Source: Paludibacter sp.
GTDB taxonomy: Bacteria > Bacteroidota > Bacteroidia > Bacteroidales > Paludibacteraceae
Length of the DNA: 64,000 nt
Assembly (NCBI GenBank): GCA_024710005.1
Contig: JANJVQ010000029.1
Location: 62,001 to 126,000 of the forward strand
Direction: 5' to 3'
Shown: piece by piece, positions 1 to 8,961 of the stretch
How the letters are laid out: each line of letters begins with the position of its first letter
How positions within the stretch are numbered: position 1 is the first letter of the stretch
Notes under the pieces: generated by a model
Told to the model about the DNA's origin: nothing
The model's database searches: none
Seen by the model: the letters and a program-made list of their open reading frames with translations, nothing else
Position numbers and translations under genes: made by a program

Positions 1-816
1 GAAAATTCCATTTGCAGCACGGGCTTTTTCGTAATTGTCATTTTCTGTTTTCTTGGCTACCGAAAGTGATTTGGTCTGCTGATCATTTAATTTTAACTGA
101 AAAGTTGATATTTCGGACGATGTCGCGGCAACATCAAGACGTACCTTCACGGTATTGGCATTTTTCACGAGATTCTGAAAATTGAAATTCAGATTTAACG
201 ACAGCATATCACCAAAAGTTTCACCATAAAAATCTTTACCTGAACTGGCTATACTATTCAATTCTTTTTCATGTACTGCATAATCGGTAAATTCATTTAC
301 CTCATTGTATGACGCTCCGTTCGGTAAAACGACTTCAGTCTCTCCAATTTTTCTCACCTCTGTCACTGCTGAACTTACAAAATAGTATCCATAATTTGAA
401 TAATGATTCAACAGATGGATATACATTCCTCTGTTTATATCGTAAGTCCATGAATTAACCCCCTGTGCATAAAACAGGATATAATCACCTGCGTTAAAAA
501 CGCCATCGGAACCAGTTTCCATATGAATGGCAAGCTCCGGTAAATCATCATTTTTAGGCTGGAGAAAACTCTGATTTAACAATGCACCACCATATCCATA
601 AATCTTTACCTTCTGGGGATCAACTCCCATTGCAGACAAATCCTCATAGGTTAATTTATACACTCCAGACTCTTTGATACGAATCTTAACAAATTTACCC
701 TGAGCAAGTACTGATGCGGTTTTATATGCATGTAAACTCCCATAAGCCTCTGAATAACTGACTAATGCCAGCAGGCTTATAAAAAATATAATTATTTTAT
801 TGCGAAAGTTTCTCAT
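1..816 (-). CDS. porU: Type IX secretion system sortase PorU, N-terminal part (runs off window start)
   Basis: Reverse strand reads MRNFRNKIIIFFISLLALVSYSEA...KIRIKESGVYKLTYEDLSAMGVDPQKVKIYGYGGALLNQSF...DDLPELAIHMETGSDGVFNAGDYILFYAQG...HYSNYGYYFVSS, typical of the PorU N-terminus. Confidence 0.8.
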   Translation of the reverse strand, partial: MRNFRNKIIIFFISLLALVSYSEAYGSLHAYKTASVLAQGKFVKIRIKESGVYKLTYEDLSAMGVDPQKVKIYGYGGALLNQSFLQPKNDDLPELAIHMETGSDGVFNAGDYILFYAQGVNSWTYDINRGMYIHLLNHYSNYGYYFVSSAVTEVRKIGETEVVLPNGASYNEVNEFTDYAVHEKELNSIASSGKDFYGETFGDMLSLNLNFNFQNLVKNANTVKVRLDVAATSSEISTFQLKLNDQQTKSLSVAKKTENDNYEKARAANGIF

Positions 817-904
817 TGATAAAACATGATTTGATGTAATTTCACCGGTTTTCTGTTAAACGTAAACTATAATTGTTTGTTGTAGTGTTTATAGAATGAT
901 AACA

Positions 905-1516
905 TTATTTAATTTTAAAATCAAACATCTTTTGATCAAATATGTAACCTTCCAGCCGGTCACCAACCTGTACTTTTCCTACTCCAACCGGAGTTCCGGT
1001 AAATAAAATATCACCAATTTTCAGGGTAAAGAATTTACTTGTGTAAGCAATTAATTCATCCACAGGAAAAATCATGTCCTTCGAATTGCCTTGCTGAACT
1101 GTTTTTCCATTGATATCTAAATGAAATTCAATATTCTGAACATCACTAATTTCAGAAACGGGTATAAAGTTTCCAATAACGGCTGAGTTGTCGAAGGCTT
1201 TGCTAATTTCCCACGGATGACCGTTCGATTTCAGTTTTCGCTGAATATCACGTGCCGTAAAATCAACACCAAGACCAATTTCAGCATAATACCGGTGAGC
1301 ATATTTTTTCGCGATATTCTTTCCTAACCTGTTGATTTTAACAATCAACTCTGTTTCATAATGCAACTCATCCGTAAAATCCGGAATAAAAAACGGCTTA
1401 TTATTCTTTAACAATGCCGTATCCGGTTTCATAAAAACAACAGGTTCTGAAGGATTTTTGCTGTTTAGCTCTTTGTTATGCTCGACGTAATTTTGTCCGA
1501 TTGCCAGAATTTTCAT
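905..1516 (-). CDS. Fumarylacetoacetate hydrolase family protein
   Basis: ORF 203 aa; ILFTGTPVGVGKVQVGD and GLGVDFTARDIQ motifs of the FAH family. Confidence 0.9.
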   Translation of the reverse strand: MKILAIGQNYVEHNKELNSKNPSEPVVFMKPDTALLKNNKPFFIPDFTDELHYETELIVKINRLGKNIAKKYAHRYYAEIGLGVDFTARDIQRKLKSNGHPWEISKAFDNSAVIGNFIPVSEISDVQNIEFHLDINGKTVQQGNSKDMIFPVDELIAYTSKFFTLKIGDILFTGTPVGVGKVQVGDRLEGYIFDQKMFDFKIK

Positions 1517-1527
1517 GCAGTAAACAA

Positions 1528-2187
1528 TTAAATGTGTAATTCTTTCAGGGCATTCAGACGATTGAACATAACAGCCAGATGTGCATATATGGATGTATTT
1601 TGCACCACGATATTTTCCGGAACAACAATTCTGTAAGGGGTAAAATTCCAGATTGCCTTGATACCGCCTGCCACCATTACTTCCGAAACTTCCTGTGCTT
1701 TATCTACCGGAACAGTCAATATTCCGATATTTACCCCTGTCTGTTTCTGAAGCTCAGCAAACCGTTCGATATGATGAATGGGGATGTGATTGATCGAAGT
1801 CCCCGACAATTCATATTTCACATCAAATCCGGCCATGATTTCCAGTCCGAATTGCTCCAGTCCGTTATCATGCATCAAAGCGCCTCCCAGACTTCCAACA
1901 CCAAAAAGATAGGCCTGATGAGAATTGGTAAACCCAAGAAACCTATCTAATACAGCAACTAATTCTCTCACATCATAACCAACGCGGGTTTTACCGGATA
2001 TTTTCACGTACGATAAATCTTTGGCAACCATCGAAGCATCAACCGAAATATTCCTGGCTATCTGTGTTGAAGAAAGATACGACTCTCCTTGTTTCAGCAC
2101 TAATTTGGCATATGCAAGATACCAGGGCAACCTTCTCAGGGTCGGCTCCGGCACATGAAATTCTATTGCGCTTTTTAAATGAGGCAT
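1528..2187 (-). CDS. rex: Redox-sensing transcriptional repressor Rex
   Basis: ORF 219 aa; N-terminal winged helix plus Rossmann YLFGVGSLGGAL. Confidence 0.88.
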   Translation of the reverse strand: MPHLKSAIEFHVPEPTLRRLPWYLAYAKLVLKQGESYLSSTQIARNISVDASMVAKDLSYVKISGKTRVGYDVRELVAVLDRFLGFTNSHQAYLFGVGSLGGALMHDNGLEQFGLEIMAGFDVKYELSGTSINHIPIHHIERFAELQKQTGVNIGILTVPVDKAQEVSEVMVAGGIKAIWNFTPYRIVVPENIVVQNTSIYAHLAVMFNRLNALKELHI

Positions 2188-2236
2188 TTAAGTCCTAAAA
2201 TAGATTTGACCTGCAAAAATAATCAAATATTTTAAT

Positions 2237-2244
2237 TAATTTTG
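2237..2244 (+). promoter_or_regulatory. Candidate Bacteroidetes -7 promoter box (TAATTTTG) upstream of leuS
   Basis: Matches TAnnTTTG, ~27 bp upstream of ATG; no well-spaced -33 box seen. Confidence 0.45.
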
Positions 2245-2270
2245 CACGTTTATTTTTTTAAAGAAATATT

Positions 2271-5200
2271 ATGGAGTACAATTTCAGCGAGATAGAAGCA
2301 AAGTGGCAGGCATACTGGAAAAATAACCAGACTTACAAAACAGATGTTGATTTACAAAAACCCAAATATTATGTATTAGACATGTTCCCCTATCCTTCCG
2401 GAGCCGGTTTACACGTGGGACATCCACTGGGATATATCGCATCTGATATCTACAGCCGCTACAAAAGACTTCAGGGTTATAATGTTTTACATCCGATGGG
2501 ATATGATGCTTATGGATTACCTGCTGAACAATACGCCATCCAAACCGGTCAACACCCTGCTGTAACTACAGCAAAAAATATCGCCCGTTACAGAGAGCAA
2601 TTGGATAAAATCGGTTTTTGCTACGACTGGGATCGCGAAATCCGCACTTGTGAACCGGATTATTATCACTGGACTCAGTGGGCTTTTATTCAAATGTTCA
2701 ATCATTATTTCGATACAAAGTTGCAAAAAGCGATGCCGGTTGAGCTGTTGGTTAAGCATTTTGAAAAAAGTGGCACACAGGATATTAATGCGCATGGGAC
2801 CGAAGAACTTTGTTTTACGGCATCTGAGTGGAATTCTAAATCAGAGAAAGAACAACAGGAAATACTGCTCAACTACCGCATCGCTTACCTGGCCGACCTG
2901 AAAGTAAACTGGTGCCCGGCTCTCGGAACCGTACTCGCAAATGATGAGGTGAGCGAAGGGGTATCTATTCGCGGAGGACATCCGGTGGAACAAAAAGTTA
3001 TGCGTCAGTGGAGTTTGCGGGTTTCGGCCTACGCTCAAAGACTGCTGGACGGATTATCGAAAATCGACTGGACCGACTCGCTGAAAGAAACACAGAAGAA
3101 CTGGATTGGAAGAAGTGAGGGTGCAGAAATACACCTCCCCCTGGCCCCCTCCAAAGGAGGGGGAATTGAGGAAAATTCAACTTCACCTTTAACAACAAAT
3201 ACCCAAGGAGGGGGAATTGAGGGAAAACCCGTTCATTCTCAAATAATAAATTTCCAAGAAAAAGATATCCCTTTATATTATACTGCCGATAAACTTGATT
3301 GGAGCTTACTTATTGATCATGCCAAAGCGATGCGTAGCGAGCCTACTGAGTCTGAAAGCATTCTATGGGAAATGTTACGAGCCAATAAAACCGGATTTAA
3401 ATTCCGCCGGCAACATCCTGTCGATAAATTTATACCCGATTTTGTTTGCATTGAAAAGAAATTGATTGTTGAAGTTGATGGCGATTATCATTTTACCGAA
3501 GAACAGATTGAACTTGATAAAGCGAGAACACACATACTGGAATTATCCGGATATAAAATGCTTCGTTTCACTAATGATGAAGTAAAATCGACACCGCATT
3601 TCGTAATTGAGAAAATCAAAAGTGAGCTGACAAAAGAGAACTCAAATGATTCGGAAGGCCAGAATCATTCTGCAACTCCCCCCTCCCTCGGAGGGGGCCA
3701 GGGGGAGGTGATTGTCTTTACTACCCGTGCGGATACCATATACGGTGTTACATTCATAGTGCTCGCTCCTGAAAGCGAGTTGGTCGAAACATGCACCACT
3801 CCTGAACAAACTGCTGATGTACAAGCCTATATCAATACAACAAAAAAACGAACCGAACGGGAAAGAATCGCTGACCGTCGCGTTACCGGGGTTTTTTCAG
3901 GCTCTTACGCTATCAATCCGGTCAGTGGAACAGAAATTCCGATCTGGATTTCGGATTATGTGCTGGCCGGATATGGAACCGGTGCTATCATGGCGGTACC
4001 TGCACACGACAGTCGCGATTATGCTTTTGCCAAACACTTCAACCTGCCGATTATCCCATTAATTGAAGGTTGCGATGTGTCTGAAGAAAGTTTTGATGCA
4101 AAAGAAGGCATCATGATGAATTCAGGTTTTCTGAACGGCTTAACGGTTAAAGAAGCCATTGAAAAAGCAAAAACTTATGTAGGAGAAAAAGGAATTGGCA
4201 GAATCAAGGTAAATTTCCGCCTACGTGATGCCATTTTCAGTCGCCAGCGTTACTGGGGAGAGCCCTTCCCGGTTTACTACAAAGACGATATGCCCTACAT
4301 GCTCGATGAGAGCAAATTACCATTGATACTTCCTGAGGTGGATAAATTCCTGCCGACTGAAAAAGGGGAACCACCATTAGGCAGGGCAAAAAACTGGCAT
4401 ACAGCAGATGGTTTTCCATTGGAATTATGTACCATGCCCGGATTTGCCGGTTCGTCTGCATACTACCTGCGCTACATGGATCCCAAAAACGACAAGGCAT
4501 TGGTTAGCAAGGAAGCGAACGAATACTGGCGCAATGTCGATTTATATATCGGTGGGACAGAACATGCTACCGGTCACTTGGTTTACAGTCGCTTCTGGAA
4601 TAAATTCCTGTTTGATCTTGGGTTGGTTTGTGAAGATGAACCGTTTAAGAAACTGATTAATCAGGGAATGATTCAGGGACGGAGTAATTTTGTGTACAGG
4701 GTGAAGCACCCCCTTCCGACCTCCCCCAAAGGGGGAGGAGATGCGCACTCCTCAAGTACGCAAAGCCCTGAAAGTGCGCTCACTCCTCCCCCTTCGGGGG
4801 AGGTCGGGAGGGGGTCGGGGTGCTTTGTTTCTCTCGGCTTAAAAGACCAATACGACACTACTCCAATCCACGTCGATGTTAATATCGTTTCAAATGATAT
4901 ACTGGATATTGAAAAGTTCCGTTCCTGGCGTCCAGAATTTGCAGATGCTGAATTCATCCTTGAAGATGGAAAATACATTTGCGGATGGGCCGTTGAAAAG
5001 ATGTCTAAGTCCATGTTTAACGTGGTGAATCCGGATGATATCGTGGAAAAATACGGAGCCGACACCCTGCGCTTGTATGAGATGTTTCTGGGTCCGCTCG
5101 AACAATCGAAACCATGGGATACCAACGGCATTGATGGAGTGCACCGCTTCCTGAAACGCCTCTGGGCGCTGTTCTATAAAGAGGGTGAATCGTTACTCAA

Positions 5201-5678
5201 CGAGGATCAACCTTCAGCAGAAGAACTCAAAATTTTGCACAAGACAATAAAAAAGATTACTTTCGACATCGAGAACTTTTCATTCAACACATCTGTTTCT
5301 GCTTTTATGATTTGCGTGAATGAATTGTCGGCGCTTAAATGCAGCAAAAAAGCAATTTTGGAACCTTTAGTGATTTTACTGGCTCCATTTGCACCGCATA
5401 TCGCGGAGGAACTGTATCATGCGCTTGGACATACCGGCACTGTTTGTGATGCCGCATTTCCGGTTTGCAATGAAGCATTCTTAGTTGAATCGACCGTGAA
5501 ATATCCGATTTCATTTAACGGGAAAGTAAGGTTTACACTGGAACTTCCGGCCGACATGAACAAGGCGGATGTGGAAAAAGAAGCGCTGGAAAACGAAAAT
5601 ACGATTAAACAACTGAACGGAGCAACCATTAAAAAGGTGATTGTGGTACCCGGGAAGATTGTGAATATAGTTATTTAG
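2271..5678 (+). CDS. leuS: Leucyl-tRNA synthetase with two in-frame insertions (DUF559 element and a small palindromic element)
   Basis: ORF 1135 aa; HIGH-type [19 protein letters not shown] ([14 protein letters not shown]), editing motifs TTRADT and [13 protein letters not shown]; extra sequence at ~3132-3710 and ~4704-4825. Confidence 0.95.
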   Translation: MEYNFSEIEAKWQAYWKNNQTYKTDVDLQKPKYYVLDMFPYPSGAGLHVGHPLGYIASDIYSRYKRLQGYNVLHPMGYDAYGLPAEQYAIQTGQHPAVTTAKNIARYREQLDKIGFCYDWDREIRTCEPDYYHWTQWAFIQMFNHYFDTKLQKAMPVELLVKHFEKSGTQDINAHGTEELCFTASEWNSKSEKEQQEILLNYRIAYLADLKVNWCPALGTVLANDEVSEGVSIRGGHPVEQKVMRQWSLRVSAYAQRLLDGLSKIDWTDSLKETQKNWIGRSEGAEIHLPLAPSKGGGIEENSTSPLTTNTQGGGIEGKPVHSQIINFQEKDIPLYYTADKLDWSLLIDHAKAMRSEPTESESILWEMLRANKTGFKFRRQHPVDKFIPDFVCIEKKLIVEVDGDYHFTEEQIELDKARTHILELSGYKMLRFTNDEVKSTPHFVIEKIKSELTKENSNDSEGQNHSATPPSLGGGQGEVIVFTTRADTIYGVTFIVLAPESELVETCTTPEQTADVQAYINTTKKRTERERIADRRVTGVFSGSYAINPVSGTEIPIWISDYVLAGYGTGAIMAVPAHDSRDYAFAKHFNLPIIPLIEGCDVSEESFDAKEGIMMNSGFLNGLTVKEAIEKAKTYVGEKGIGRIKVNFRLRDAIFSRQRYWGEPFPVYYKDDMPYMLDESKLPLILPEVDKFLPTEKGEPPLGRAKNWHTADGFPLELCTMPGFAGSSAYYLRYMDPKNDKALVSKEANEYWRNVDLYIGGTEHATGHLVYSRFWNKFLFDLGLVCEDEPFKKLINQGMIQGRSNFVYRVKHPLPTSPKGGGDAHSSSTQSPESALTPPPSGEVGRGSGCFVSLGLKDQYDTTPIHVDVNIVSNDILDIEKFRSWRPEFADAEFILEDGKYICGWAVEKMSKSMFNVVNPDDIVEKYGADTLRLYEMFLGPLEQSKPWDTNGIDGVHRFLKRLWALFYKEGESLLNEDQPSAEELKILHKTIKKITFDIENFSFNTSVSAFMICVNELSALKCSKKAILEPLVILLAPFAPHIAEELYHALGHTGTVCDAAFPVCNEAFLVESTVKYPISFNGKVRFTLELPADMNKADVEKEALENENTIKQLNGATIKKVIVVPGKIVNIVI
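3132..3710 (+). mobile_element. 579-bp in-frame element with perfect 21-bp terminal inverted repeats, carrying a DUF559 nuclease domain
   Basis: Left end cacctccccctggccccctcc (3132-3152); right end ggagggggccagggggaggtg (3690-3710) is its exact reverse complement; element begins and ends on leuS codon boundaries. Confidence 0.85.
3285..3650 (+). other. DUF559 / PD-(D/E)XK (Vsr-like) endonuclease domain encoded within leuS
   Basis: [82 protein letters not shown]...VEVDG catalytic core looks intact. Confidence 0.85.
4704..4825 (+). repeat. ~122-bp G-rich palindromic insertion in leuS (non-autonomous relative of the DUF559 element?)
   Basis: Arms AAGCACCCC..TTCCGACCTCCCCCAAAGGGGGAGGAG and rc AAGCACCCCGACCCCCTCCCGACCTCCCCCGAAGGGGGAGGAG; translated as [39 protein letters not shown]. 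Confidence 0.8.
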
Positions 5679-5726
5679 CGGAAAGCGGAGAGCTAAAAAC
5701 GAATAGCGAATAGTGGAGGGTTGAAT
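5678..5726. repeat. Degenerate heptanucleotide array
   Basis: gcggaaa gcggaga gctaaaa acgaata gcgaata gtggagg gttgaat, exact 7-bp register. Confidence 0.75.
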
Positions 5727-5748
5727 GACCAAGTGCAAATTAAGAGAA

Positions 5749-5800
5749 GGTTGCCACGTCGTTCACTTTGTGAACTCCTCGCAATGACAGACTGGCAACC
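5749..5800. repeat. Intergenic palindromic repeat of the 'cctcgcaatgac' type
   Basis: ggttgcca....gttcactttgtgaac....cctcgcaatgacagac tggcaacc; outer 8-bp IR and inner gttcac/gtgaac hairpin. Confidence 0.6.
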
Positions 5801-5832
5801 GTAGACCGTAGACTGTAGACTTTTGACAATAT
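5791..5832. repeat. Degenerate heptanucleotide array abutting the next start codon
   Basis: actggca accgtag accgtag actgtag acttttg acaatat. Confidence 0.7.
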
Positions 5833-5833
5833 T

Positions 5834-6718
5834 ATGACATTACAATCAAGCACCAAACAAACCTGGATCAGCATACGTCAGTATGTCCTGATTACCTTCG
5901 GTTTATTCCTTTATGCAATTGCATGGAAGGGTTTGCTGATTCCACACCAGATAACGGGTGGAGGGGTTACCGGTGTCGGGGCTTTGCTTTTTTACGCGAC
6001 TGGCATCCCCATTTCAGCTACTTACCTGACTATCAACCTAATATTACTTATCGTAGCTTATAAAACCGTCGGCAAACAGTTCAGCGTTCGAACCGTGATA
6101 GGCGTGGGGATTCTGACATTCTTTTTAAGCGTTATACCTGAATTTCCCCGGGGAACTTTTGTACAGGAAAGTGAAAGTTTCATGGCTTGTGTGCTGGGTG
6201 GCTTAATCATGGGAAGTGGAATCGGACTTATTTTCATCAACAATGGCAGTTCGGGAGGTACTGACATCATTGCCAAGGTCATTAACACACACCGCAACAT
6301 AACCCTTGGCAGAGCGTTGTTGTACACCGATGTATTAATCATTTCGTCTTCTTATTTTCTGGAATTCGGCAGCTTAGAGAAAATCGTTTACGGACTTACC
6401 ACCTTAGCTGTTTCAACTGTGGCTGTCGACATGGTTGTAAACGGGGTTAGGCAATCGGTACAGTTCTTTATTTTTTCGAAGAAATACGATGAAATTGCCA
6501 ACAGGATTAACTCGGAACTGCACAGAGGGGTAACCATTTTAGATGGCACAGGTTGGTATTCAAAAGAACCGGTCAAGGTTATTACCGTGCTGGCAAGAAA
6601 GAATCAGTCGGTAGCTATTTTCAGAATCGTAAAGGAAATTGACCCCAACGCGTTTGTATCTCAATCTTCAGTAATCGGGGTGTATGGAGAGGGATTCGAT
6701 GTAATCAAATCGAAATAA
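5834..6718 (+). CDS. YitT family protein (DUF161 + DUF2179)
   Basis: ORF 294 aa; GGGVTGVGALLFYATGIP, GSSGGTDIIAK, C-terminal DUF2179-like VKVITVLARKNQ...FVSQSSVIGVYGEGF. Confidence 0.88.
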   Translation: MTLQSSTKQTWISIRQYVLITFGLFLYAIAWKGLLIPHQITGGGVTGVGALLFYATGIPISATYLTINLILLIVAYKTVGKQFSVRTVIGVGILTFFLSVIPEFPRGTFVQESESFMACVLGGLIMGSGIGLIFINNGSSGGTDIIAKVINTHRNITLGRALLYTDVLIISSSYFLEFGSLEKIVYGLTTLAVSTVAVDMVVNGVRQSVQFFIFSKKYDEIANRINSELHRGVTILDGTGWYSKEPVKVITVLARKNQSVAIFRIVKEIDPNAFVSQSSVIGVYGEGFDVIKSK

Positions 6719-6760
6719 GGACAGGATTTACCAAAGCTCTGGAGAAAATAATCAACAATA

Positions 6761-8212
6761 ATGAGTGATAATTTCAAAAAAAACATGATTGGTGCCCTCA
6801 CCTGGAGTTCGGTGAATATCTTTGGCGTGCAATCGGTTCAATTGATTATTGGCATTATCCTGGCCAGGGTCCTGATGCCCGAGGATTTCGGGTTAGTGGG
6901 TATTCTGTTTGTCTTTTTCGGGTTATCAACTGTACTCATCGATGGTGGATTTGGACAAGGACTGATAAAAAAACCAGATGCCAACAAAGAGGATTTCAGC
7001 ACCGTTTTCTTTTTAAACATCTTTCTGTCGATCCTGTTGTACATTATATTGTTTTTTTCTGCTCCTCTGATAGCCGCATTTTTCTCTCAGCCGGATTTAA
7101 TTTCACTGGCCAGGGTTGCTTTTCTTGCTGTGCTTATATTTCCTTTGTACCAAACCCAGCAAATACAATTACTCAGGAAACTAAACTACAAGAAGCTGGC
7201 ATCAGTGAATATTGGCAGCGTGGGGTTGAGCGGTGCAATTGCCGTTGTCATGGCGGTTAACGACTACGGCGTATGGTCACTGGTCTATCAGCAACTGCTG
7301 TTTCACTTTTTCAGGTTTGTTTTTTTCACGCTGCAAAACCGTTGGAAACCTGCTTTGACATTCAAATCTGCAACCATTCGGGAATTGTGGCGATTTACCT
7401 TACCCCTGCTCGGACAATCGTTGCTAAACGTCATTTTTAACCAGATTTACATCGTGATCATCGGGCGGTTCTACCCCATCGGGCAGGTGGGTTATTTTAC
7501 CCAGGCAAACAAATACAGTGAAACAGTCAATGCCGCCACGCAGAACATTCTTTCGATGGGGACCTTCCCCTCTTTTACGAAAATCCAGGACGATAAAGAG
7601 CGCTTGCTACGTGTTTACAAAAGACTCATTTCTTCCGTTTCGATGATAACTTTTCCGTTGGTAGTTTTTTTGATTGTAGCAGCCGAACCCATTGTTGTAA
7701 CGCTCATCTCTGAAAAATGGTTGCCCTCGGTTGTGTTATTACAGTTGTTATTACTTGCCAATATCTTCAACCCGCAATATACCATCAATATCAACATCCT
7801 GAATGCAACAGGAGCATCCGGCACCACACTGAAACTTGAAATAATCAAAAAATCCCTGATTATGGTTTCAATTTTAGCATGTTTTAGTTTCGGGATCGAA
7901 GCCATGCTTGCTGGATTTGTAGCAGCAAATGTACTGGCTTACGTGATTTCGATGGTATCGATTAAGAAGGTGTTGAAACATTACTACAGGCATCAGATAG
8001 GGGATGTGATTCAGAAACTGATAATAGCAATTATCTTAGGAGTATTAGTTGGGTTCTACAACTATATTTCACTTGGATATTTCGTTAAATTGCTTGTACA
8101 AGGGATTTCATATATTATACTATATCTTTGCGCGATTAAACTGTTTTATCCGGAAAATTTCAAAGAAATAAAAGCACTAACCTCAATAAATAAAAACCAG
8201 CATGAATTTTAG
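6761..8212 (+). CDS. Lipopolysaccharide/polysaccharide flippase (MOP/Wzx-like)
   Basis: ORF 483 aa, multi-TM; GALTWSSVNIFGVQSVQLIIGIILARVLMPEDFGLVG. Confidence 0.88.
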   Translation: MSDNFKKNMIGALTWSSVNIFGVQSVQLIIGIILARVLMPEDFGLVGILFVFFGLSTVLIDGGFGQGLIKKPDANKEDFSTVFFLNIFLSILLYIILFFSAPLIAAFFSQPDLISLARVAFLAVLIFPLYQTQQIQLLRKLNYKKLASVNIGSVGLSGAIAVVMAVNDYGVWSLVYQQLLFHFFRFVFFTLQNRWKPALTFKSATIRELWRFTLPLLGQSLLNVIFNQIYIVIIGRFYPIGQVGYFTQANKYSETVNAATQNILSMGTFPSFTKIQDDKERLLRVYKRLISSVSMITFPLVVFLIVAAEPIVVTLISEKWLPSVVLLQLLLLANIFNPQYTININILNATGASGTTLKLEIIKKSLIMVSILACFSFGIEAMLAGFVAANVLAYVISMVSIKKVLKHYYRHQIGDVIQKLIIAIILGVLVGFYNYISLGYFVKLLVQGISYIILYLCAIKLFYPENFKEIKALTSINKNQHEF

Positions 8213-8945
8213 TGAAGAAATAAATCAATATCTTAAAGGAAAGCTATTTTCAAATGCACTTTATGTAAACTTCTCTCCAAATAAATTTTTATTGCAATCA
8301 AGAATAAAAAAAATATCAGGAATAGTAAAAGATAAGAATATTATTCATTTGGGCTGCGCTGATCATTTGGACCTGATAGAATACAAAATGAAACGCGGGA
8401 AGTGGTTACATGGGCTACTGATTGAAACCACAAATCAATGCATCGGCATCGACATCAACAGTGAAGCAATCAATTACCTGAAAGAAAAACACAATATCCC
8501 CAATATATATTGTAAAAATATTGAAGACGATAATGATATTGAAGGGATTTTAGGAGATACAAAATGGGATTTTCTCCTCTTGGGGGAAATTATTGAACAC
8601 ATGAATAATCCGGTAGCATTTTTACAGCATCTACACGAGAAATTCAAAGGCAAAACAGACAGAATCATCATTACCGCTCCAAACGTTTACAATATTTTTA
8701 ACGCAAAAAAAATACGCAAAAACATGGAAGTTATCAATACAGATCACCGGTATTGGTTTTCACCTTACACATTAACAAAGGTTGTAATGGAAAGTGGTTT
8801 TAGTGACTGTGATTTGTGTTTTGTTGAACATGTAAAGCTACCATTAATAACAGAAGTACGAAAACAAATTTATAAGATACTAAAAAGACCTCTGTACCTC
8901 AATGCTTCTTATTATTCAACTTTAGTAATAGTTGCAAAATTCTGA
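8202..8945 (+). CDS. Class I SAM-dependent methyltransferase
   Basis: ORF 247 aa; NIIHLGCADHLDL, LLGEIIEHMNNPVAFLQ. Confidence 0.75.
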   Translation: MNFSEEINQYLKGKLFSNALYVNFSPNKFLLQSRIKKISGIVKDKNIIHLGCADHLDLIEYKMKRGKWLHGLLIETTNQCIGIDINSEAINYLKEKHNIPNIYCKNIEDDNDIEGILGDTKWDFLLLGEIIEHMNNPVAFLQHLHEKFKGKTDRIIITAPNVYNIFNAKKIRKNMEVINTDHRYWFSPYTLTKVVMESGFSDCDLCFVEHVKLPLITEVRKQIYKILKRPLYLNASYYSTLVIVAKF

Positions 8946-8961
8946 TTTACGTGTATTGATT

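Noticed and set aside
1579-1950. 123-aa plus-strand ORF
   Set aside because: Antisense shadow of rex.
3132-3710. DUF559 block as an intein or an intron
   Set aside because: No intein splice motifs (no N-terminal Cys/Ser block or C-terminal HN-C/S/T) and no group I/II intron features; the frame stays open, so simple in-frame retention is the better reading.
4673-5131. 152-aa minus-strand ORF with [10 protein letters not shown]
   Set aside because: Antisense to leuS; it merely reads the palindromic repeat from the other strand.
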